From the NCBI RefSeq assembly GCF_005503625.1, contig NZ_SCMX01000001.1:124001-188000 (forward strand): DNA of 64,000 nt, read 5' to 3'. This document shows, one piece after another, positions 1-10,203 of the stretch. The notes under the pieces were generated by a model. The model was not told the DNA's origin, ran no database searches, and saw only the letters and a list, made by a program, of their open reading frames with translations. Source of the stretch: Cupriavidus sp. 2SB. GTDB lineage: Bacteria > Pseudomonadota > Gammaproteobacteria > Burkholderiales > Burkholderiaceae. Both the position numbers and the translations under genes were made by a program. Position 1 is the stretch's first letter. Every line of letters begins with the position of its first letter.

Positions 1-1141
<1,141 letters not shown>

Positions 1142-1200
1142 GCAGGACAGGCAGAAAGCGGGCCCTGGCCGGACGGCCGGGTGCCTTGCGGAACGCCTCA

Positions 1201-1268
1201 GCCGCCCGGTTCGCCGCCAGTCCCCTGATATCAGGGAGACATTTCGGCGGAGACCGGGCGGCTTTTTG
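1201..1268 (+). terminator. Rho-independent terminator after ilvC
   Basis: Outer arms GCCGCCCGGT (1201-1210) and ACCGGGCGGC (1253-1262) pair perfectly and are followed by TTTTTGTT. The loop holds further pairing (CGCCG with CGGCG) and a small CCCTGATATCAGGG palindrome, so the folded structure is unusually long. Confidence 0.85.
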
Positions 1269-1414
1269 TTATCCTTGTCGGACTTTTTCAGGCGCTGGCC
1301 TGAAACTTTCTTATATTTCGCATCGACAGCCCGATTCCGCGTGCGTGCAGCAATCCGCACCGGGTCTGTCGACAGGGTTTGCAAAAACCGCGCGACCAAC
1401 AGAACAATGCTTGC

Positions 1415-2068
1415 ATGAACTATCCTCATCCGCTGATCGCCCGTGAAGGCTGGCCATTCCTGGCCGGCGCATTCATCATCTCGCTGCTGGTCCAGGTCAG
1501 CGCGGGTTTCTGGTGGGCGTTGCCGCTGTGGATCATCACGGTCTTCGTGCTGCAGTTCTTCCGGGACCCGCCGCGCCCGATTCCCTCGGCGCCCAACGCG
1601 ATCCTGGCACCGGCCGATGGCCGTATCGTGGTGGTCGAGAAGACCATGGATCCGTACGCTGGCCGCGAGGCGCTGAAGATCAGCGTGTTCATGAACGTAT
1701 TCAACGTGCATTCGAATCGCGCCTCGCTCGACGGCAAGGTCGAGAAGCTCGAATATTTCCCGGGCAAGTTCGTGAACGCCGATCTGGACAAGGCTTCGCT
1801 CGAAAACGAACGCAACGCCGTGGTCATTCGGCGCGCAGCCGACGGCCAGCTCGTCACGCTGGTGCAAGTTGCCGGCCTGGTGGCGCGCCGCATCCTCTGC
1901 TATACGAAGGTTGGCGATACGCTGTCGCGCGGCCAGCGTTACGGCTTCATCCGTTTCGGTTCGCGCGTTGACGTGTACCTGCCCGTGGATGCGCGCCCGC
2001 GCGTGACGATCGGCGAGAAGGTGTCGGCGTCCTCGACCGTGTTGGCCGAGCTGGACGTCCAGGCCTGA
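1415..2068 (+). CDS. psd: Phosphatidylserine decarboxylase proenzyme
   Basis: Makes phosphatidylethanolamine from phosphatidylserine at the inner membrane. The protein is 217 residues, the short Psd type. It has hydrophobic segments near the N-terminus (about residues 15-48) and the FGSRVD motif. Gly182-Ser183 in that motif is the expected self-cleavage site that creates the pyruvoyl cofactor. The ATG at 1415 was chosen because the alternative TTG 36 bases upstream would add an atypical polar stretch. pssA follows after 34 bases, so the two steps of phosphatidylethanolamine synthesis sit together. Confidence 0.95.
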   Translation: MNYPHPLIAREGWPFLAGAFIISLLVQVSAGFWWALPLWIITVFVLQFFRDPPRPIPSAPNAILAPADGRIVVVEKTMDPYAGREALKISVFMNVFNVHSNRASLDGKVEKLEYFPGKFVNADLDKASLENERNAVVIRRAADGQLVTLVQVAGLVARRILCYTKVGDTLSRGQRYGFIRFGSRVDVYLPVDARPRVTIGEKVSASSTVLAELDVQA

Positions 2069-2102
2069 ACGGCCACGGACACGTCCGCACAGGAGACCTC
2101 GC

Positions 2103-3017
2103 ATGGGTGCCTTCAATCGACGCAACAAACGCGTCAGCAACGGCAACGTGACGCATCTGCGTCCGTTCCGTCATAACCAGCTACGCAACGAGGCCGAAGG
2201 CTACGACGCGGACGCCGACGACGAACACGACATCGAGTACGTGCGACCGCGCCGGCGCGGCATCTACCTGTTGCCCAACGCGTTCACTACCGCGGCGCTG
2301 TTCGCCGGATTCTTCGCCATCGTGCAGGCGATGAACATGCGCTTCGACGTGGCGGCCATCGCCATTTTCGCGGCCATGGTGCTCGACGGCATGGACGGCC
2401 GCGTGGCACGTATCACGAACACCCAGAGTGCCTTCGGCGAGCAGTACGATTCCTTGTCCGACATGACATCGTTCGGCGTGGCGCCGGCGCTGGTCATGTA
2501 CGAGTGGATCCTGCATGACCTGGGTAAATGGGGCTGGATTGCGGCCTTCGTCTACTGCACCTGCGCGGCGCTGCGCCTGGCGCGCTTCAATGCGAATATC
2601 GGCGTGGTCGACAAGCGATTCTTCCAGGGACTGCCGAGCCCGGCGGCTGCCGCGCTGATCGCGGGTTTCGTCTGGCTGGCGATCGACAACAAACTGCCCG
2701 TCAAGGAGTTGTGGATGCCATGGGCGGCGTTCGCGATCACGATGTATGCCGGGTTGTCGATGGTGTCCAACGCACCGTTCTACAGCGGCAAGGCACTCGA
2801 TGTGCGGTTTCGCGTGCCGTTCGGCATGATGGTGCTCGTGCTGGTGCTGTTCGTGGTGGTCTCGTCGGACCCGCCCGTGGCGCTGTTCGGCCTGTTCGTT
2901 GCGTATGCGATCTCGGGCTATATCCTGTGGGCCTGGCGTTCGATCCATGGCGATCCCGGGGGTGTTCGCAAGTCGCGGACGGCAGGGGTTGGTGGCAACG
3001 TCGGCAAGGATGATTAA
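2103..3017 (+). CDS. pssA: CDP-diacylglycerol-serine O-phosphatidyltransferase
   Basis: Integral membrane enzyme that joins serine to CDP-diacylglycerol, supplying the substrate for Psd encoded just upstream. The CDP-alcohol phosphatidyltransferase signature is intact: DG at 98-99, AR at 102-103, G112, D116 and D120. About 50 polar, acidic N-terminal residues precede the first membrane segment. Several hydrophobic helices follow. The ATG at 2103 is preceded by AGGAGA. Transcription appears to end at the hairpin immediately downstream. Confidence 0.95.
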   Translation: MGAFNRRNKRVSNGNVTHLRPFRHNQLRNEAEGYDADADDEHDIEYVRPRRRGIYLLPNAFTTAALFAGFFAIVQAMNMRFDVAAIAIFAAMVLDGMDGRVARITNTQSAFGEQYDSLSDMTSFGVAPALVMYEWILHDLGKWGWIAAFVYCTCAALRLARFNANIGVVDKRFFQGLPSPAAAALIAGFVWLAIDNKLPVKELWMPWAAFAITMYAGLSMVSNAPFYSGKALDVRFRVPFGMMVLVLVLFVVVSSDPPVALFGLFVAYAISGYILWAWRSIHGDPGGVRKSRTAGVGGNVGKDD

Positions 3018-3030
3018 GTTGTTTCGATGA

Positions 3031-3061
3031 AGGGCGCTCTTGAGCGCCCTTTTTTGTTTTG
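3031..3061 (+). terminator. Rho-independent terminator after pssA
   Basis: The hairpin has arms AGGGCGCT (3031-3038) and AGCGCCCT (3043-3050), loop CTTG, and a run TTTTTTGTTTT. It closes the psd-pssA unit. Confidence 0.93.
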
Positions 3062-3109
3062 ATGGCTGTTTCACTAGTTCGTAGTCCGTTCCACATCAAG
3101 GAGAACGTC

Positions 3110-3613
3110 ATGGGCATGTTTGACTTCATCAAGGAAGCTGGCGAGAAGCTGTTCGGCAAGGGCGAGGCCAAGGCGGCGCAGGAAGCGGCAAAGGCAGATC
3201 CCGGTGCAGCCGAGAAGGCAGAAGCTGCCAATCGGGCAGCCGGTGACGCCATCGAGGCGTATATCGCGCAGATGGGCCTGAGTGCGACTGGATTGACGGT
3301 GACCGTCGATGGGTCGCAGGGCAAGGTCACCGTGTTTGGCGTGGCGCCGGACCAGGCCACGCGCGAGAAGATCATTCTGTGCGCGGGTAACGTCGAGGGC
3401 GTCGAGTCAGTGGAAGACAAGATGTCTGTCAACGTGGAAACGGCCGAGTCGCAATGGCACACGGTGGTGAAGGGCGATACGCTGTGGGCGATCTCGCAGG
3501 CGGCCTACGGGAATGGCGCCGAGTACAACAAGATCTTCGAAGCGAACAGGCCGATGCTGTCGCATCCGGACAAGATCTACCCGGGCCAGAAGTTGCGCAT
3601 CCCGCCGAAGTGA
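3110..3613 (+). CDS. BON and LysM domain protein (Kbp/YgaU-like)
   Basis: A 167-residue protein with an Ala/Lys/Glu-rich helical N-terminus (about 1-40), a BON domain (about 45-108) and a C-terminal LysM domain (about 116-165, starting WHTVVKGDTLWAIS). The architecture and length match the E. coli K+-binding protein Kbp (YgaU), which lacks a signal peptide as this one does. The ATG at 3110 has AAGGAG seven bases upstream; the frame extends upstream to a TTG with no such site. It lies alone between the pssA terminator and the leuA leader. Confidence 0.88.
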   Translation: MGMFDFIKEAGEKLFGKGEAKAAQEAAKADPGAAEKAEAANRAAGDAIEAYIAQMGLSATGLTVTVDGSQGKVTVFGVAPDQATREKIILCAGNVEGVESVEDKMSVNVETAESQWHTVVKGDTLWAISQAAYGNGAEYNKIFEANRPMLSHPDKIYPGQKLRIPPK

Positions 3614-3636
3614 ATCTGGTTCGGTTAACGCGCTGG

Positions 3637-3665
3637 TTGCAAGCTCGCTGCAAACCGGCTATAGT
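3637..3665 (+). promoter_or_regulatory. Sigma-70 promoter for the leuA leader
   Basis: TTGCAA (3637-3642) and TATAGT (3660-3665) are separated by exactly 17 bases. The predicted transcription start is about 3671-3673, which coincides with the ATG of the leader peptide. Promoter assignment is by consensus only. Confidence 0.6.
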
Positions 3666-3672
3666 CGCCGAC

Positions 3673-3753
3673 ATGATTTCGCGCCAGATCCTCATCGCTC
3701 GCACCGTTCTAGGTGGCCTACTAGGCCGTCAGGTCGGGTCGCGCGCGCGCTAA
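3673..3753 (+). CDS. Putative leucine leader peptide of leuA
   Basis: A 26-codon frame begins ATG ATT TCG at 3673 and ends TAA at 3751-3753. It has four leucine codons. Three of them are CTA, including a CTA CTA pair, a codon that is very rare in these GC-rich genes. No Shine-Dalgarno sequence is visible, and the upstream promoter places the transcript start at or within two bases of the ATG, so translation could be leaderless. The leader stop codon is inside a hairpin that precedes the terminator. These features fit classical leucine attenuation; function is inferred. Confidence 0.65.
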   Translation: MISRQILIARTVLGGLLGRQVGSRAR

Positions 3754-3778
3754 GGGATCGTCAGTTCGCCCTAGCGCG
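3746..3778 (+). promoter_or_regulatory. Intermediate hairpin of the leuA leader
   Basis: CGCGCTAAGGG (3746-3756) pairs with CCCTAGCGCG (3769-3778) with a single bulged A. It includes the leader stop codon, so a terminating or stalled ribosome would decide whether it forms. It is the likely pause or anti-antiterminator element. Confidence 0.5.
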
Positions 3779-3799
3779 GAAATCACCAGGATTTTCAAA

Positions 3800-3836
3800 C
3801 GCCCCGGCCTGCATCGATGCACGCCGGGGCGTTTTG
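3800..3836 (+). terminator. leuA attenuator terminator
   Basis: CGCCCCGGC (3800-3808) pairs with GCCGGGGCG (3823-3831), followed by TTTTGCATT. The loop contains the palindrome TGCATCGATGCA. It lies between the leader peptide and leuA, where a conditional terminator is expected. The T-run is short (four). Confidence 0.75.
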
Positions 3837-3924
3837 CATTCTGACCGAATGCCCGGTGTACGGAATGCGGCACGCGGTGGTACGGATACAGCAGCACATA
3901 AGGCACAGCCCAGGAGCTCCACAA

Positions 3925-5466
3925 ATGTCTGACAAACTCATCATTTTCGACACCACCTTGCGCGATGGCGAGCAGTCGCCCGGCGCATCCATGACCCGCG
4001 AAGAAAAGATTCGCATTGCGCGTCAGCTGGAACGCCTGAAGGTCGATGTGATCGAGGCCGGCTTTGCTGCCAGTTCCAACGGCGACTTCGAGGCGATCCG
4101 CTCGATCGCCCAGGTCGTCAAGGACTCGACGATCTGCTCGCTGGCTCGCGCCAACGACAAGGACATCGCCCGTGCCGCCGAGGCATTGAAGCCGGCCAAC
4201 TCGTTCCGAATCCATACGTTCATCGCCACGTCGGCGCTGCACATGGAAAAGAAGTTGCGCATGACGCCGGACCAGGTGTACGAACAGGCCCGCCTGGCCG
4301 TGCGCTTCGCACGCCAGTTCACCGACGACATCGAGTTCTCGCCGGAAGACGGCAGCCGCTCGGACATGGATTTCCTGTGCCGTGTGCTGGAAGGTGTGAT
4401 CGCCGAAGGCGCCACCACGATCAATCTGCCGGACACCGTGGGCTACGCCGTGCCGGAAGGCTATGCGGAACTGATCCGCTCGGTGCGCGAGCGCATTCCG
4501 AATTCGGACAAGGCGGTGTGGTCGGTACATTGCCATAACGACCTCGGCATGGCCGTGGCCAACTCGCTGGCTGCCGTGAAGCTCGGCGGTGCGCGCCAGA
4601 TCGAATGCACGATCAATGGCCTGGGCGAACGCGCCGGCAATACCAGCCTTGAAGAGGTCGTGATGGCCGTCAAGACGCGCCGCGACTACTTCAACATGGA
4701 TGTTGGCATCGACACCACGCAGATCGTGCCGGCATCGAAGCTCGTGTCGCAAGTGACCGGCTTCGTGGTGCAGCCGAACAAGGCCGTGGTAGGCGCCAAC
4801 GCGTTTGCACACGCGTCCGGCATCCACCAGGACGGCGTGCTCAAGGCGCGCGATACCTACGAAATTATGCGTGCGGAAGACGTGGGCTGGACTGCCAACA
4901 AGATCGTGCTGGGCAAGCTCTCGGGCCGCAATGCGTTCAAGCAGCGCCTGCACGAACTCGGTATCGAACTGGAAAGCGAAGCCGAGATCAATGCCGCGTT
5001 CACGCGCTTCAAGGAACTGGCGGACCAGAAGGCCGAGATCTTCGACGAAGACATCATGGCCATCGTGTCCGACGAAGAGCAGGAGCATGCCAACGAGCAC
5101 TACCGCTTCGTGTCGCTGTCGCAGCGCTCGGAAACCGGCGAGCGTCCGCATGCCCGCGTGGTGTTCAACGCCGATGGCACCGAGCAGGTTGGCGAGGCCG
5201 AGGGCAATGGTCCGGTGGATGCCACGCTGCATGCGATCGAAGGCAAGGTCGGCAGCGGCGCAGAACTCGTGCTGTACTCGGTGAACGCCATCACCGCCGG
5301 TACGCAAGCACAGGGCGAAGTCACGGTGCGACTGTCGAAGGCGGGCCGCATCGTCAACGGCGTGGGCACCGACCCCGATATCGTGGCGGCGTCGGCCAAG
5401 GCTTACCTGGCTGCACTGAACAAGCTGCACGACAAGGCTGTGCAGAAGATCAATCCGCAGATCTGA
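3925..5466 (+). CDS. leuA: 2-Isopropylmalate synthase
   Basis: First committed enzyme of leucine synthesis: condenses acetyl-CoA with 2-ketoisovalerate. The 513-residue protein has the TIM-barrel start [14 protein letters not shown] (residues 8-21), the metal-binding HCHND motif, and the C-terminal allosteric domain that binds leucine. The ATG at 3925 has AGGAG upstream; the open frame runs upstream through the attenuator and is not used. Regulation is probably double: transcriptional attenuation by leucyl-tRNA supply and feedback inhibition through the C-terminal domain. Confidence 0.95.
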   Translation: MSDKLIIFDTTLRDGEQSPGASMTREEKIRIARQLERLKVDVIEAGFAASSNGDFEAIRSIAQVVKDSTICSLARANDKDIARAAEALKPANSFRIHTFIATSALHMEKKLRMTPDQVYEQARLAVRFARQFTDDIEFSPEDGSRSDMDFLCRVLEGVIAEGATTINLPDTVGYAVPEGYAELIRSVRERIPNSDKAVWSVHCHNDLGMAVANSLAAVKLGGARQIECTINGLGERAGNTSLEEVVMAVKTRRDYFNMDVGIDTTQIVPASKLVSQVTGFVVQPNKAVVGANAFAHASGIHQDGVLKARDTYEIMRAEDVGWTANKIVLGKLSGRNAFKQRLHELGIELESEAEINAAFTRFKELADQKAEIFDEDIMAIVSDEEQEHANEHYRFVSLSQRSETGERPHARVVFNADGTEQVGEAEGNGPVDATLHAIEGKVGSGAELVLYSVNAITAGTQAQGEVTVRLSKAGRIVNGVGTDPDIVAASAKAYLAALNKLHDKAVQKINPQI

Positions 5467-5517
5467 TTCGGAATCTTGCGATGGGATGGCCGGGCCCAGA
5501 AAGCCCGTCCATCATGG

Positions 5518-5560
5518 ACCGCCCCCGGCGCTTATCGAGCGTGGCAGGGCGGTTTTTCCG
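5518..5560 (+). terminator. Rho-independent terminator after leuA
   Basis: ACCGCCC (5518-5524) pairs with GGGCGGT (5547-5553), with a smaller inner stem (CGCT with AGCG). It is followed by TTTTCCGTTTT. Confidence 0.75.
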
Positions 5561-5693
5561 TTTTAAATCTCGCAAACTCTCGCAATCACATAGGAATTCG
5601 TCGATTTCCGTGTCGTTGCGGCATCGGTGCCAACTGCCGTAACATCGCGCGTCTTGGTTGGGGATTGCACGGCAACACTGGAGTATGGCGAGT

Positions 5694-6995
5694 ATGTCGA
5701 TGGTCGGATTTGGGAAGCGCGGGCTGGGTGCCTGGGTTGGGGCAGCGCTCATCTGCCTGGCGGCGGGTGTTCACGCGCAGGTGCCTGCGTCGGGGAGCCA
5801 GGGCAAACCGATCCAGCTCGGGATGATCGATGGCCTGTCCGGCTCGTTTGCCAACGCCGGCGAAGCCGTGGTGCGCAACCTGCGGCTGGCCATCGAGCGT
5901 ATCAACGAAAAGGGTGGCGTGAAGCTACCCGATGGCCGTCATCCGCTGGAACTGGTGACATTCGACAGCAAGGGAAACGTCGATGAAAGCCTGATCCAGT
6001 TCCGCAGTCTCGTGGACAAGCGTATTCCGTTCGTCTTGCAGGGAAACAGCTCGGCCGTGGCCGGCGCACTGGTCTCGGCGATCAACCGCCACAATCAGCG
6101 CCAGCCCGATGCGCGGGTGCTGTTCCTGAACTATTCCGCCGTCGATCCCTCGCTCACCAACGAGAACTGCAGCTTCTGGCACTTCCGGTTCGACGCCAGC
6201 GCAGACATGCGCATGCAGGCGCTGACCGATACCATTCGTACCGAGCACGCGGTGCGCAAGATTTATCTGATCGATCAGGACTACAGCTTCGGCCATCAGG
6301 TAGCGCGCTCGGCGCGCGAGATGCTGGCGGCCAAGCGCCCGGACATCCAGATCGTGGGCGATGAATTCCACCCGATCGGCAAGATCAAGGACTTCGCGCC
6401 GTATATCGCCAAGATCAAGGCCAGCGGCGCCGACGCGGTCATCACGGGCAATTGGGGTAACGACCTGACGTTGATGGTGAAGGCCGCACGCGAAGGCGGC
6501 CTGAGTGCGCGCTTCTACACGTTCTATGGCAACGGCCTCGGCGCGCCTGCGGCCATGGGCGATGCCGGCGTGGGCCGCGTGCTGGCCGTGGCCGAGTGGC
6601 ACCCGAACGTGGGTGGTGCCGCGTCCGATGCGTTCTACCAGTCTTTCCATAAGCGCTATCCCGATCCGCGCGACGACTACGTGCATCTGCGGATGCAGAT
6701 GATGGTGGAGATGCTGGCGCGCGCCATCGAGCAGGCCGGCACCACCGATGCCGTGGCCGTGGCATATGCGCTGGAGAACATGCGTTTCACCAACGGCTTC
6801 CATGAGGCGACGATCCGCGCCGACGACCATCAGGTGCTGCAACCGCTCTACGTGTCCGTCATGGCGAAGCAGGGCGGCGAGGTGCGGTTCGACAACGAAG
6901 GCTCGGGCTATGGATTCCGCACGGTGAAGCGGCTCAAATCGGCGCAGACCACGCTGCCGACCACGTGCCGCATGGAGCGCCCGCCGGCCCGCTGA
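5694..6995 (+). CDS. ABC transporter periplasmic substrate-binding protein (branched-chain amino acid type)
   Basis: A 433-residue type I periplasmic binding protein (Peripla_BP_6/LivJ-like). An N-terminal signal peptide with hydrophobic core ends near the AHAQ segment. Mature sequence starts with the typical IQLGMIDGLSG strand and continues through two alternating lobes. The ATG at 5694 was preferred because GGAG at 5680-5683 is ten bases away; in-frame ATGs at 5685 and 5700 are alternatives. No permease or ATPase gene is adjacent, so the substrate cannot be inferred from context. It could also serve as an orphan sensor-type binding protein. Confidence 0.85.
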   Translation: MSMVGFGKRGLGAWVGAALICLAAGVHAQVPASGSQGKPIQLGMIDGLSGSFANAGEAVVRNLRLAIERINEKGGVKLPDGRHPLELVTFDSKGNVDESLIQFRSLVDKRIPFVLQGNSSAVAGALVSAINRHNQRQPDARVLFLNYSAVDPSLTNENCSFWHFRFDASADMRMQALTDTIRTEHAVRKIYLIDQDYSFGHQVARSAREMLAAKRPDIQIVGDEFHPIGKIKDFAPYIAKIKASGADAVITGNWGNDLTLMVKAAREGGLSARFYTFYGNGLGAPAAMGDAGVGRVLAVAEWHPNVGGAASDAFYQSFHKRYPDPRDDYVHLRMQMMVEMLARAIEQAGTTDAVAVAYALENMRFTNGFHEATIRADDHQVLQPLYVSVMAKQGGEVRFDNEGSGYGFRTVKRLKSAQTTLPTTCRMERPPAR

Positions 6996-7039
6996 CAGGC
7001 CCCGGCACATTGGATGCTCGCCGGGCGGCGGTTTTCAGC

Positions 7040-7045
7040 TATAAT
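7040..7045 (+). promoter_or_regulatory. Perfect -10 element before rpsO
   Basis: A consensus TATAAT lies about 120 bases before the rpsO start. No convincing -35 is seen at 16-18 bases spacing. It is the best candidate for the rpsO promoter. Confidence 0.4.
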
Positions 7046-7167
7046 GCGCGGCTGTCGTTCGATCCCGGCCATGTGCGGGGGCAGGGCGGCGGTTGCCAAG
7101 TTTTTACAAGGCACGACGCAAGTGGCGCATCCCGCGCTGCAGCGTTCGCAAGTCAAGGGAAATCATC

Positions 7168-7437
7168 ATGGCATTTGCCAACATCAACAAGACTGAAGTC
7201 ATTCAGAAGTTCGCCCGCGGCGCCAACGACACGGGTAGCCCCGAAGTCCAGGTCGCTCTGCTGACCACCCGCATCAACGAACTGACCCCCCACTTCAAGG
7301 CCAACATGAAGGATCACCACAGCCGCCGCGGTCTGCTGCGCATGGTGAGCCGTCGTCGCCGTCTGCTGGACTACCTCAAGGCCAACGACGCTGATCGTTA
7401 CCGCGCCCTGATCGAAGCCCTGGGCCTGCGCAAGTAA
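7168..7437 (+). CDS. rpsO: 30S ribosomal protein S15
   Basis: Small-subunit protein of 89 residues, the usual S15 length, binding 16S rRNA in the platform. The conserved [33 protein letters not shown] and C-terminal LGLRK segments are present. The ATG at 7168 follows AAGGGA. The rpsO-pnp pairing is widely conserved; a hairpin with a T tract separates the two here. Confidence 0.98.
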   Translation: MAFANINKTEVIQKFARGANDTGSPEVQVALLTTRINELTPHFKANMKDHHSRRGLLRMVSRRRRLLDYLKANDADRYRALIEALGLRK

Positions 7438-7500
7438 GGTCTGCGGATGGCAGCACGAATCCTGCGAAAGCTGTTTGCGCACGATTTCACGTGAGGCCGC

Positions 7501-7545
7501 AATGCCTGCGTCAGCAATGCTGAGGCAGGCATTTTGCTTTTCTGG
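7501..7545 (+). terminator. Hairpin with T tract after rpsO
   Basis: AATGCCTG pairs with CAGGCATT (7501-7508 with 7526-7533) around an inner TCAGC/GCTGA stem. It is followed by TTGCTTTTC. A partial terminator allowing some read-through into pnp is likely. Confidence 0.65.
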
Positions 7546-7718
7546 TCGGGCGTTTGCTGGTGCCCGGCGAGTGTTGATGTAATCTTTGCTGCACTATTTG
7601 GCTGGGCGACAGGGCCTGGCGCCGTTGCATCCCACGGTGCGACGGAGTAAGTTACCTCGCTCTTTATCGTGCTTTTCCAAGCATCGTGACACCGGAGCCG
7701 GCCAAGGAAACGGGGTTT

Positions 7719-7780
7719 TGTGTCATTCCATCGCGTAGTACATCGTCAGAATGCGGACGGTGGCGCGATGGAATGGCATA
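7719..7780 (+). promoter_or_regulatory. Long stem in the pnp leader
   Basis: CATTCCATCGCG (7724-7735) is perfectly complementary to CGCGATGGAATG (7764-7775). Further pairs including wobbles extend the stem outward to 7719 and 7780. The loop is about 28 bases. A long stem upstream of pnp is the hallmark of RNase III cleavage and PNPase autoregulation in E. coli; the same role here is inferred. Confidence 0.6.
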
Positions 7781-7900
7781 GCACTTCCCTGAGACTGAGG
7801 TCCGGAGCGACTCCGGCAGTTCGCCTGCCGCTGCGAGCGCAGGCGCCAGCTGGCCGTATCAGTATTGACGGCCGGCAAAGCAAGTAATCAAGGAACGCTC

Positions 7901-10060
7901 ATGACCATGTTCAACAAGATCGTCAAGGAATTCCAGTGGGGCCAGCACAAGGTCCGCATGGAAACTGGCGAAATCGCCCGCCAGGCGTCTGGCGCAGTGA
8001 TCGTCGACATCGAAGACACCGTGGTGCTGGCCACCGTGGTGGCAGCCAAGAGCCCGAAGGTGGGCCAGGACTTCTTCCCGCTGACCGTCGACTACATCGA
8101 GAAGACCTACGCAGCCGGCAAGATCCCCGGTGGTTTCTTCAAGCGTGAAGGCCGTCCGTCGGAAAACGAAACGCTGACGTCGCGCCTGATCGACCGTCCG
8201 CTGCGTCCGCTGTTCCCGGAAGGTTTCTACAACGACGTGCAGGTGGTGATCCATGTGCTGTCGATCAACCCGGAAGTGCCGGCCGACATCCCGGCCCTGA
8301 TCGCTTCGTCGGCCGCGCTGGCCGTGTCGGGCATTCCGTTCAATGGCCCGGTGGGCGCCGCCCGTGTCGGTTACAAGGACGGCCAGTACCTGCTGAACCC
8401 GACCCGCCCGCAGATCGCCACGTCGGAAATGGACCTCATCGTCGCCGGCACCGAGCGCGCCGTGCTGATGGTGGAATCGGAAGCCAACCAGCTGTCGGAA
8501 GAGATCATGCTGGGTGGTGTGGTGTACGGCCATGAGCAATCGCAGATCGCCATCAACGCGATCCACGAACTCGTGCGCGAAGGCGGCCGTCCCGAGTGGG
8601 ACTGGGCTCCGGCAGCCAAGAACGAAGCCCTGATCGCCAAGGTCGGCGAGATCGGCCTGCCGCTGCTGCAGGAAGCCTATCAACTGCGCCAGAAGTCGGC
8701 ACGCAGCGCCAAGCTCAAGGAAATCTACGCCTCGGTGCAGACGAAGCTGGCCGAAGCCGGTGTGGAGGCCGAGAAGGTGGAAGTCGGCAACATCCTGTTC
8801 GACCTCGAAGCGAAGATCGTCCGTGGCCAGATCCTGGCCGGCGAGCCGCGTATCGACGGCCGCGACACGCGCACGGTGCGCCCGATCGAGATTCGCTCGT
8901 CGGTGCTGCCGCGCGCCCACGGTTCGTCGCTGTTCACGCGTGGCGAAACCCAGGCACTGGCAGTGGCCACGCTGGGCACCCGCAGCGACGAGCAGATCAT
9001 CGACGCGCTGGCTGGCGAGTACCGCGACCGCTTCATGCTTCACTACAACATGCCTCCGTTCGCCACCGGCGAAACGGGTCGCGTGGGTAGCCCGAAGCGC
9101 CGCGAAATCGGTCACGGCCGTCTGGCCAAGCGCGCACTGATCCCGGTGCTGCCGAAGGAAGACGAGTTCGCGTACACGATCCGCCTGGTCTCGGAAATCA
9201 CCGAGTCGAACGGTTCGTCGTCGATGGCTTCGGTCTGCGGCGGCTGCCTGGCACTGATGGACGCCGGCGTTCCGGTGAAGGCGCACGTGGCTGGTGTGGC
9301 CATGGGCCTGATCCTGGAAGGCAACAAGTTTGCCGTGCTGACCGACATCCTGGGCGACGAAGATCACCTGGGCGACATGGACTTCAAGGTTGCAGGTACC
9401 GATGCTGGTATCACCGCGCTGCAGATGGACATCAAGGTGCAGGGCATCACCAAGGAAATCATGCAGGTGGCACTGGCGCAGGCGCGCGAAGGCCGCATGC
9501 ACATCCTGGGCAAGATGCAGGACGCCATGGGCCATGCTCGCACGGAACTGTCGGCGCACGCACCGCGCATGATCACGATGAAGATCCATCCGGACAAGAT
9601 CCGCGAAGTGATCGGCAAGGGTGGTTCGACGATCCAGGCGCTGACCAAGGAAACAGGCACGTCCATCGACATCCAGGAAGACGGCACGATCACCATCGCG
9701 TCGACCTCGAACGAAGGCATGGCGGAAGCCAAGCGTCGCATCGAAGGCATCACCGCGGAAGCTGAAGTGGGCAAGATCTACCCGGGCACCGTGCTGAAGC
9801 TGCTGGACTTCGGCGCCATCGTGAACATCCTGCCGGGCAAGGACGGTCTGCTCCATATCTCGGAGATCGTCAACGAGCGCGTGAAGGACATCAAGGACTG
9901 GCTGAAGGAAGGCCAGCAGGTTCGCGTGAAGCTGATCCAGGCTGACGAGAAGGGTCGTCTGCGTCTGTCGCTGAAGGCGGCACTGGCGGAAGAGGGTGGC
10001 AGCATCAGCCCGATCAACCCGCAAGGCGATGCGCCGGCTTCGCCGGAACAGCAGCAGTAA
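7901..10060 (+). CDS. pnp: Polyribonucleotide nucleotidyltransferase
   Basis: Phosphorolytic 3'-5' exoribonuclease of mRNA decay, a trimeric enzyme and degradosome partner in many bacteria. The 719-residue protein has two RNase PH domains joined by a helical region. They are followed by a KH domain ([14 protein letters not shown], near residue 560) and an S1 domain ([15 protein letters not shown], near 627-700). A Pro/Gln-rich tail ends it. The ATG at 7901 has AAGGAA upstream; a second in-frame ATG at 7907 is possible. Confidence 0.97.
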   Translation: MTMFNKIVKEFQWGQHKVRMETGEIARQASGAVIVDIEDTVVLATVVAAKSPKVGQDFFPLTVDYIEKTYAAGKIPGGFFKREGRPSENETLTSRLIDRPLRPLFPEGFYNDVQVVIHVLSINPEVPADIPALIASSAALAVSGIPFNGPVGAARVGYKDGQYLLNPTRPQIATSEMDLIVAGTERAVLMVESEANQLSEEIMLGGVVYGHEQSQIAINAIHELVREGGRPEWDWAPAAKNEALIAKVGEIGLPLLQEAYQLRQKSARSAKLKEIYASVQTKLAEAGVEAEKVEVGNILFDLEAKIVRGQILAGEPRIDGRDTRTVRPIEIRSSVLPRAHGSSLFTRGETQALAVATLGTRSDEQIIDALAGEYRDRFMLHYNMPPFATGETGRVGSPKRREIGHGRLAKRALIPVLPKEDEFAYTIRLVSEITESNGSSSMASVCGGCLALMDAGVPVKAHVAGVAMGLILEGNKFAVLTDILGDEDHLGDMDFKVAGTDAGITALQMDIKVQGITKEIMQVALAQAREGRMHILGKMQDAMGHARTELSAHAPRMITMKIHPDKIREVIGKGGSTIQALTKETGTSIDIQEDGTITIASTSNEGMAEAKRRIEGITAEAEVGKIYPGTVLKLLDFGAIVNILPGKDGLLHISEIVNERVKDIKDWLKEGQQVRVKLIQADEKGRLRLSLKAALAEEGGSISPINPQGDAPASPEQQQ

Positions 10061-10088
10061 GCTGATCCCGAGGTAGCAGTACCCATGA

Positions 10089-10122
10089 AAGCGGCTGGCG
10101 ATGTCCAGCCGCTTTTTTGTTT
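10089..10122 (+). terminator. Rho-independent terminator after pnp
   Basis: AAGCGGCTGG (10089-10098) pairs with CCAGCCGCTT (10105-10114), loop CGATGT. It is followed by TTTTGTTT. Confidence 0.93.
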
Positions 10123-10203
10123 ACACTGCCGCTCAGCCATTTCCTGCATGCCGCGCGCAGAGGTTCGCGCGTGCATCGACATCGCCATTAATGAGGAGTC
10201 ATC

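Larger units (their letters stand above)
7438..7900 (+). other. rpsO-pnp intergenic region
   Basis: This 463-base stretch holds no credible gene. It contains a terminator-like hairpin at 7501-7545, a long inverted repeat at 7719-7780 (listed separately) and a second GC-rich hairpin-prone stretch around 7800-7850. It ends with AAGGAA before pnp. In other bacteria this region carries pnp promoters and the RNase III-processed autoregulatory leader. Confidence 0.6.
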
